Shown here: piece after piece, positions 60,175-64,000 of the stretch
Layout of the letters: each line of letters starts with the position of its first letter
Numbering within the stretch: the first letter of the stretch is position 1
Source: Niastella yeongjuensis
Lineage (GTDB): Bacteria > Bacteroidota > Bacteroidia > Chitinophagales > Chitinophagaceae
Assembly: GCF_900110245.1 (NCBI RefSeq)
Contig: NZ_FOCZ01000003.1
Coordinates: forward strand, 248,001 to 312,000
Reading direction: 5' to 3'
Length of the DNA stretch: 64,000 bases
Notes under the pieces: generated by a model
What the model was told of the DNA's origin: nothing
Databases searched by the model: none
What the model saw: only the letters and a program-made list of their open reading frames with translations
Translations under genes and position numbers: made by a program

Positions 60175-60251
60175 TAGCACTGAACCGCATTACAAAGTAA
60201 TTGACTGTTGCCTAAATATTCGTACCTTATACGCAACCAAAAACTGCCATC

Positions 60252-60887
60252 ATGAAGCACATTGCCTGGTGTTTGCTGTTGCTGTGCCAGTGCGCCCTTG
60301 GTCAGGACAACAAAAGTGACGATATTATAAGCGGAAATCCTTATTTGTTTAAGGATTGGTGCGATGGGGTAGTACGGTTCTCCAGCGGCAGAACACTGAA
60401 CCAGTTCAAACTTAAATTCGATTGCCTCAAGAACGCACTCTTATTACAATTCAACGGCAGTGCATTTGCTGCACAAAGTAAAGTGCAGGAATTTGTAATG
60501 TATCCCAAAAAGAAAGATTCCCTGCTGTTCCGCCTGGGTTATCCGGTTACCGACAAAACTTCTGAAAACACCTTCTTCCAGGTACTGGTGCAGGATAAAG
60601 CCACCCTGCTGCGCTTAATAGCCCGGACCATCATTGAAGAAAAACAGGTTGTTGCAACCGGACGGGCAGAACGCCGTATGGAAGCGGCTGAGTATTACTA
60701 CCTGCTGCAAAACGGCACCATGACACTGTTACCGGACGATCGAACGGAGTTGCCAACAAGGTTCGCCGACAAAAAAGAACCTATTGCTGCGTTTATTAGC
60801 GAACAACAATTGAAGATGCATACACCAGAAGACTTTGTACTGGTGGTGAAGAAGTACAATGAGTTGCTGAGTACAGCCAATCAATAA
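60252..60887 (+). CDS. Secreted protein, unknown function
   Basis: 211 residues with a signal peptide ending near CALGQ (residue 18). The mature protein begins with a NPYLFKDWCDGVVRFSSGRTLNQFKLKFDCLKNALLLQFNG segment reminiscent of secreted beta proteins that occur in tandem in this phylum; it then reads KVQEFVMYPKKKDSLLFRLGYP, FFQVLVQDKATLLRLIARTI and EAAEYYYLLQNGTMTLLP. Function is not recognised. It is convergent with the DUF6266 gene, with 7 bp between the ends. Confidence 0.72.
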   Translation: MKHIAWCLLLLCQCALGQDNKSDDIISGNPYLFKDWCDGVVRFSSGRTLNQFKLKFDCLKNALLLQFNGSAFAAQSKVQEFVMYPKKKDSLLFRLGYPVTDKTSENTFFQVLVQDKATLLRLIARTIIEEKQVVATGRAERRMEAAEYYYLLQNGTMTLLPDDRTELPTRFADKKEPIAAFISEQQLKMHTPEDFVLVVKKYNELLSTANQ

Positions 60888-60894
60888 GTGAATG

Positions 60895-61530
60895 TTATAT
60901 TTCAATGGTGCTGAAATACACGCTTTCCGACTGCCGGCTTCGGTCATGCGCAACAAAAGCCACATAAATATGGAAAGTGCCGGTTTTACTGGTGTCAATC
61001 TCCAGTATATCAAAACCGTGCGCTCTTACCTGGCCGTAGGGGTTGCTCACCGCTCTGTCTTTTTCAACGTTATACGCCAGCATCATAATCTGATCGCCTT
61101 TATGAGAAAGCTCATGGGTAAATAGGGGATCCCAGGTAAATTGAACCCGTTTTCCTTCCAACCTGGTCATCTGTAAATTTTCAGGTAATGGCAGATTGCC
61201 CCAACTCAGCTTCACCAATGCCGGGTCAATAGCAAGGGTTTCTCCTTCGCCTGTTATTGCATTTTTGAGTAAATACGACTTCGCAGCAACAAATCCTTCT
61301 GATCTTAAGCTATAACCTTTAAAACCGATTCGAACAAAGTCCTGAATAGGTTTTAGCCAGCGCTGGGTAAGTACCCATTTTTTTCGATTTGCCAGCTCAC
61401 CTGCAGTTGGTGGAGAGGTCCTTTTTTTAGGAAGCGACCGCATATAAGGAATTCCTTTCCAGTTTGCACCGACAACCCTTCCCACTTTTCCCTGGAAAGG
61501 TCCATTTATACCCTCATTAAACTTAGCCAT
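60895..61530 (-). CDS. DUF6266 family protein
   Basis: 211 residues, no signal peptide. MAKFNEGINGPFQGKVGRVVGANWKGIPYMRSLPKKRTSPPTAGELANRKKWVLTQRWLKPIQDFVRIGFKGY is the family's highly conserved N-terminus. The remaining beta-rich part includes YLLKNAITGEGETLAIDPALVKLSWGNLP and RVQFTWDPLF. The family is widespread and often multi-copy in Sphingobacteriia/Chitinophagia; its role is not known. Its 5' flank carries an array of 11-bp repeats (61642-61685). Confidence 0.85.
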   Translation of the reverse strand: MAKFNEGINGPFQGKVGRVVGANWKGIPYMRSLPKKRTSPPTAGELANRKKWVLTQRWLKPIQDFVRIGFKGYSLRSEGFVAAKSYLLKNAITGEGETLAIDPALVKLSWGNLPLPENLQMTRLEGKRVQFTWDPLFTHELSHKGDQIMMLAYNVEKDRAVSNPYGQVRAHGFDILEIDTSKTGTFHIYVAFVAHDRSRQSESVYFSTIEI

Positions 61531-61641
61531 AGCGTACGATTTGATTAGTATTGTAATATACTTAAATTATGTAATATATCCAAATAAACAATGGACAATC
61601 AGGGAGTTAAATAGGATTTTACAGGGACAAAATCCCTTCGT

Positions 61642-61685
61642 GGTCCCTGTTATGTCCTTGTTATGTCCTTGTGAGGTCCTTGTTA
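61642..61685 (+). repeat. Four tandem 11-bp TGTCCTTGTTA units
   Basis: GGTCCCTGTTA, TGTCCTTGTTA, TGTCCTTGTGA and GGTCCTTGTTA in direct succession, 111 bp upstream of the DUF6266 start. CAGGGAC at 61622-61628 can pair with the first unit. Confidence 0.85.
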
Positions 61686-61690
61686 GATTA

Positions 61691-61825
61691 TGGCAAAAGG
61701 CAGAGGGGCATAGGGCAGAAGGCAGAGGGCAGAGAATAAAAGCAGTAAGAGAAAGGCAATGGGCAAGGGTAAATAAGCAATGGGGGAAATGCAGGGCAGA
61801 AGGCAGAGGGCAGAGGGCAGAAGGT
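61691..61825 (+). repeat. GGCAGAG/GGCAGAA heptamer array
   Basis: About 135 bp of imperfect 7-bp units with interruptions, similar to 45891-46028 in opposite orientation. Confidence 0.82.
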
Positions 61826-61839
61826 AAAGATGAAAACCA

Positions 61840-61892
61840 CTAGTCGCGAGGCTGACAACTCCCCCTCCACCGGAGGGGGCCGGGGGGAGGCC
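61840..61892 (-). repeat. Second copy of the GC-rich palindromic element (partial)
   Basis: On the minus strand it matches 42841-42892: a 32-bp GGCC-hairpin end with one mismatch, 9 variable bases, then CCTCGCGACTA. The other end of the full element is missing here. Confidence 0.82.
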
Positions 61893-61998
61893 CTATAACT
61901 CAAACGAATACCCTAAAATCTGTAGAAGATTGTTAAAACGACAGCTATCATGTAGGAGGGAAGTTCAACTTTAATTAGATTGGAGTAAATATCAATCT

Positions 61999-62361
61999 AT
62001 GAAAAGGATTATACTTTTTTCTACTGTATTGTGCCTGCTTGCTTTGTCTTTTGCGGGCTGTAAAAAAGAGGAGATCAGTCCTACCCATGCTGTGCAGACC
62101 GAAAATGAATTAAAGGCGTTGATTGAAAAGAATAGAGTGCAACGGATTTACCCGCTTCCACTAAAAGCAGGTTTTCCAAACCAGTTTCCTGCCAGCCAGG
62201 GAACGGCCTGGTCATTCTCGAATGGATTTATTTATATGCACTACAACGGGTCTATCCCGGCCTACAACCTTGATTACCTGGTGTATTATGCTATTCAGAG
62301 CGTTGCCATTGATAATGGTACGTCAGAACCTTCGCTTATTTTGTATATGGATATCCCGTAA
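61999..62361 (+). CDS. Small lipoprotein, unknown function
   Basis: 120 residues. The signal peptide (about 1-20) ends in the lipobox LSFAGCKKEE. The mature 100 residues include ENELKALIEKNRVQRIYPLP, SQGTAWSFSNGFIYMHYN and LDYLVYYAIQSVAID, a compact beta-type domain I do not recognise. It stands alone, with a hairpin GGTCCGTC/GACGGACC just past its stop. Confidence 0.72.
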   Translation: MKRIILFSTVLCLLALSFAGCKKEEISPTHAVQTENELKALIEKNRVQRIYPLPLKAGFPNQFPASQGTAWSFSNGFIYMHYNGSIPAYNLDYLVYYAIQSVAIDNGTSEPSLILYMDIP

Positions 62362-62371
62362 AAAAATAAGG

Positions 62372-62391
62372 GGTCCGTCTACGGACGGACC
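62372..62391. other. Hairpin after the small lipoprotein gene
   Basis: GGTCCGTC/GACGGACC with loop TACG. No T-run follows, so termination is uncertain. The core resembles the GTCCGC stems at 10601 and 34566. Confidence 0.5.
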
Positions 62392-62520
62392 TCCCTTGTG
62401 AAAACGGGTTAAAAAGGGAGCTGGTAGCCTTTATATGACGCCTAATTGTTTCAATTAGTTGTACCGAAACCGCGAATGTTGATAAGTTTGATTGAAATTG
62501 CCCTATAATAAACCCTGTCT

Positions 62521-63789
62521 ATGTACACTCGTTATAGTATAACCTGCCTGTTGCTGCTCCTGACCATGCTGGTTGCCGGCAAGCTGCAGGCGCAGGATTC
62601 CGCCTACCTGTTGCAACCCGACCGGGTATTCGATGGCGAACAACTACACGAAAATTGGCAGGTGCTGGTAAAGAACGGTTTTATTGAATCGGCCGGCGCC
62701 GAATTGAAGGCTCCCGCCGATGCCCGGGTGATCCGGCTAAAAGGCTGCACCCTGCTGCCAGGGCTGATAGAGGGCCATAGCCATTTGTTCCTGCATCCCT
62801 ATAACGAAGTTCCGTGGGACGACCAGGTTTTAAAAGAATCCCGCGCTGAGCGCACCGCCCGTGCTGTTACTCATGCCCGCGCCACTTTGCTGGCCGGTTT
62901 TACTACCGTGCGCGACCTGGGCACCGAAGGGGCCGGGTACGATGATGTGGGTTTAAAAACCGCCATTGAAAAAGGGATTGTTCCGGGCCCCCATATGCTG
63001 GTAGCTACCCGTGCCATTGTGGCAACCGGCAGCTATGGACCTAAATCTGCGTCTGCCGATGTGGACTATCCCAAAGGTGCAGCCGAAGTGGGTAATGCGG
63101 CAGAGCTGGAAAAAGAGATCAGAACACAGATCGGCAAAGGCGCCGATCTGATAAAAATATACGCCGACTATCGGTGGGGACCTAACGAAGAAGCCAAACC
63201 TACGTTTACCCTGGCAGAACTAAAACTGGCAGTAGACATAACCAGCAGCAGCGGCCGGCAGGTGGTGGTTCATGCAGGTTCAGCTGAAGCCATGCGGATC
63301 GCCATTCTGGCCGGGGTAAGCACCATAGAACATGGTGACCAGGGAACGAAGGAAATATTCAGACTGATGAAAGAAAAGGGCATGGCTTTATGTCCTACCG
63401 TGGCTGCGGGGGAAGCCATTTCGCAATACAAGGGCTGGATAAAAGGAAAAATGTCAGCACCGGAACGGGTTCAAACCAAACGTAAAAGCTTTGCGGCTGC
63501 ACTTGCCGCCGGTGTAACCATTTGTATGGGTGGCGATGTAGGGGTGTTCCCGCACGGTGATAATGCCCGCGAAATGGAATTACTGGTTGAATATGGCATG
63601 AAACCGATCGACGTGCTGCGTTCAGCTACTGCTGTTAACGCCGATGTGTTTAATATCAGTAATAAAGCGGGAAGAATAAAAGCAGGATTGCCTGCGGATA
63701 TTATTGTAGTGGAAGGTGACCCCACCAGCGCTATTTCACAAATACGAAAAGTAAAGCTGGTGATGAAGGACGGGAAACGCTATAATTAG
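62521..63789 (+). CDS. Exported amidohydrolase (imidazolonepropionase-like)
   Basis: A 422-residue amidohydrolase-superfamily enzyme. The signal peptide (about 1-24) ends at KLQAQ. Metal-binding motifs: LIEGHSHLFLHPYNE (HxH), GADLIKIYADYRW with the Lys that may be carbamylated, VVVHAGSAEAMRIAI, STIEHGDQG and MGGDVGVFPHGDN with the last Asp. FTTVRDLGTEG and the C-terminal AGRIKAGLPADIIVVEGDPT are typical of the exported group that cleaves dipeptides or cyclic amides. Substrate is not determined. It ends tail to tail with the next gene, overlapping by 2 bp. Confidence 0.9.
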   Translation: MYTRYSITCLLLLLTMLVAGKLQAQDSAYLLQPDRVFDGEQLHENWQVLVKNGFIESAGAELKAPADARVIRLKGCTLLPGLIEGHSHLFLHPYNEVPWDDQVLKESRAERTARAVTHARATLLAGFTTVRDLGTEGAGYDDVGLKTAIEKGIVPGPHMLVATRAIVATGSYGPKSASADVDYPKGAAEVGNAAELEKEIRTQIGKGADLIKIYADYRWGPNEEAKPTFTLAELKLAVDITSSSGRQVVVHAGSAEAMRIAILAGVSTIEHGDQGTKEIFRLMKEKGMALCPTVAAGEAISQYKGWIKGKMSAPERVQTKRKSFAAALAAGVTICMGGDVGVFPHGDNAREMELLVEYGMKPIDVLRSATAVNADVFNISNKAGRIKAGLPADIIVVEGDPTSAISQIRKVKLVMKDGKRYN

Positions 63790-64000
63790 AGAAGCGTCAT
63801 TTCTTTTATTATTTGTTCCCGGGCGGGGTAGGTGGCTATCAGCTCTTCCTGTTTAGCCAGATCAAAATCGGTAAAATCAAAACCGGGGCTTACGGTACAG
63901 CCAACCAGGGCATACTCACCACCGGGCGCCAGACGGGCGGCAAACCAGTTACCGGCGGGTATTACACATTGAAAGGATTCGTTGTTTTCGGGATCGCAGC
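63786..64000 (-). CDS. DUF985 cupin-like protein (C-terminal part, runs off the window)
   Basis: The last 70 codons of a minus-strand gene whose 5' end lies past 64000. The visible residues, FQCVIPAGNWFAARLAPGGEYALVGCTVSPGFDFTDFDLAKQEELIATYPAREQIIKEMTLL, match the C-terminus of the DUF985 (YML079-like) cupins, with the conserved VIPAGxWFAA and LVGCTVxPGFDFxDF motifs. Family members are small cupins of unknown substrate. Confidence 0.85.
   Translation of the reverse strand, partial: CDPENNESFQCVIPAGNWFAARLAPGGEYALVGCTVSPGFDFTDFDLAKQEELIATYPAREQIIKEMTLL

Larger units (their letters stand above)
61531..61998. other. Repeat-rich gene-free interval upstream of DUF6266 and a lipoprotein gene
   Basis: 468 bp. 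It contains a CAGGGAC/GTCCCTG hairpin beside a period-11 array (61642-61685), a GGCAGA heptamer array (61691-61825), and a second copy of the GC-rich element (61840-61892). No further gene is supported. Confidence 0.75.

Overview
The window looks like a chromosomal segment of a Bacteroidota bacterium, most likely family Chitinophagaceae (Niastella/Chitinophaga-like). This is inferred from full-length proteins typical of the phylum (a fused SecDF, a long NusB, GlnRS, type IX secretion C-terminal tails, DUF1573, DUF4382 and DUF6266 proteins) and from repeated matches to the Bacteroidota -7 promoter motif TAnnTTTG upstream of genes. No phage, integrase, transposase, CRISPR or defence locus is visible; gene order is ordinary chromosome.

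Layout. 0-5 kb: a xylose cluster (xylulokinase, xylose isomerase, sodium/solute symporter). 5-15 kb: a CAP-domain protein, a serine beta-lactamase-like hydrolase, ClpB, a DsbA-fold protein with an altered active site, a degenerate-looking tRNA-Cys-like gene, a fatty acid hydroxylase operon, a DUF4382 lipoprotein, QueD and a DoxX protein. 15-28 kb: two lipoproteins, pfkA-pyk, an SDR reductase, two arginine-deiminase-superfamily enzymes in tandem, an acyl-CoA dehydrogenase, YggS, a small secreted protein and glnS. 29-41 kb: an M20 amidohydrolase, two type IX secreted proteins (one with many IPT/TIG repeats), a stand-alone methylmalonyl-CoA mutase catalytic subunit, an IscA-type protein, an OprB-like porin broken by one in-frame TAG, a two-component system and a tiny histidine-rich secreted protein. 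41-56 kb: DUF1003, a three-module GH18/deacetylase/GT2 protein, SecDF, an aminotransferase, a GH127 beta-L-arabinofuranosidase, an MBL hydrolase, coaE, yajC, a DUF1573 lipoprotein and nusB. 57-64 kb: groES-groEL, small secreted proteins, a DUF6266 protein, an amidohydrolase and a truncated DUF985 cupin gene.

How genes fit together. The xylose genes feed pentose sugar to glycolysis, where pfkA and pyk form a likely operon; GH127 could release arabinose from the same plant hemicelluloses. ClpB and GroESL supply protein folding. SecDF and YajC serve the Sec translocon that exports the many lipoproteins and the type IX cargo.

The most unusual content is not genic. (1) A GC-rich palindromic REP-like element sits in frame inside the GT2 domain of the GH18/deacetylase/GT2 protein, and a close second copy lies at 61840-61892. 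(2) Many gene 3' ends carry short tandem repeats of period about 7-8. They come in several sequence families, often as inverted pairs around a terminator, and often start on or next to the stop codon. (3) Two arrays of period 11 lie upstream of genes, one of them folded as a 35-bp imperfect inverted repeat.
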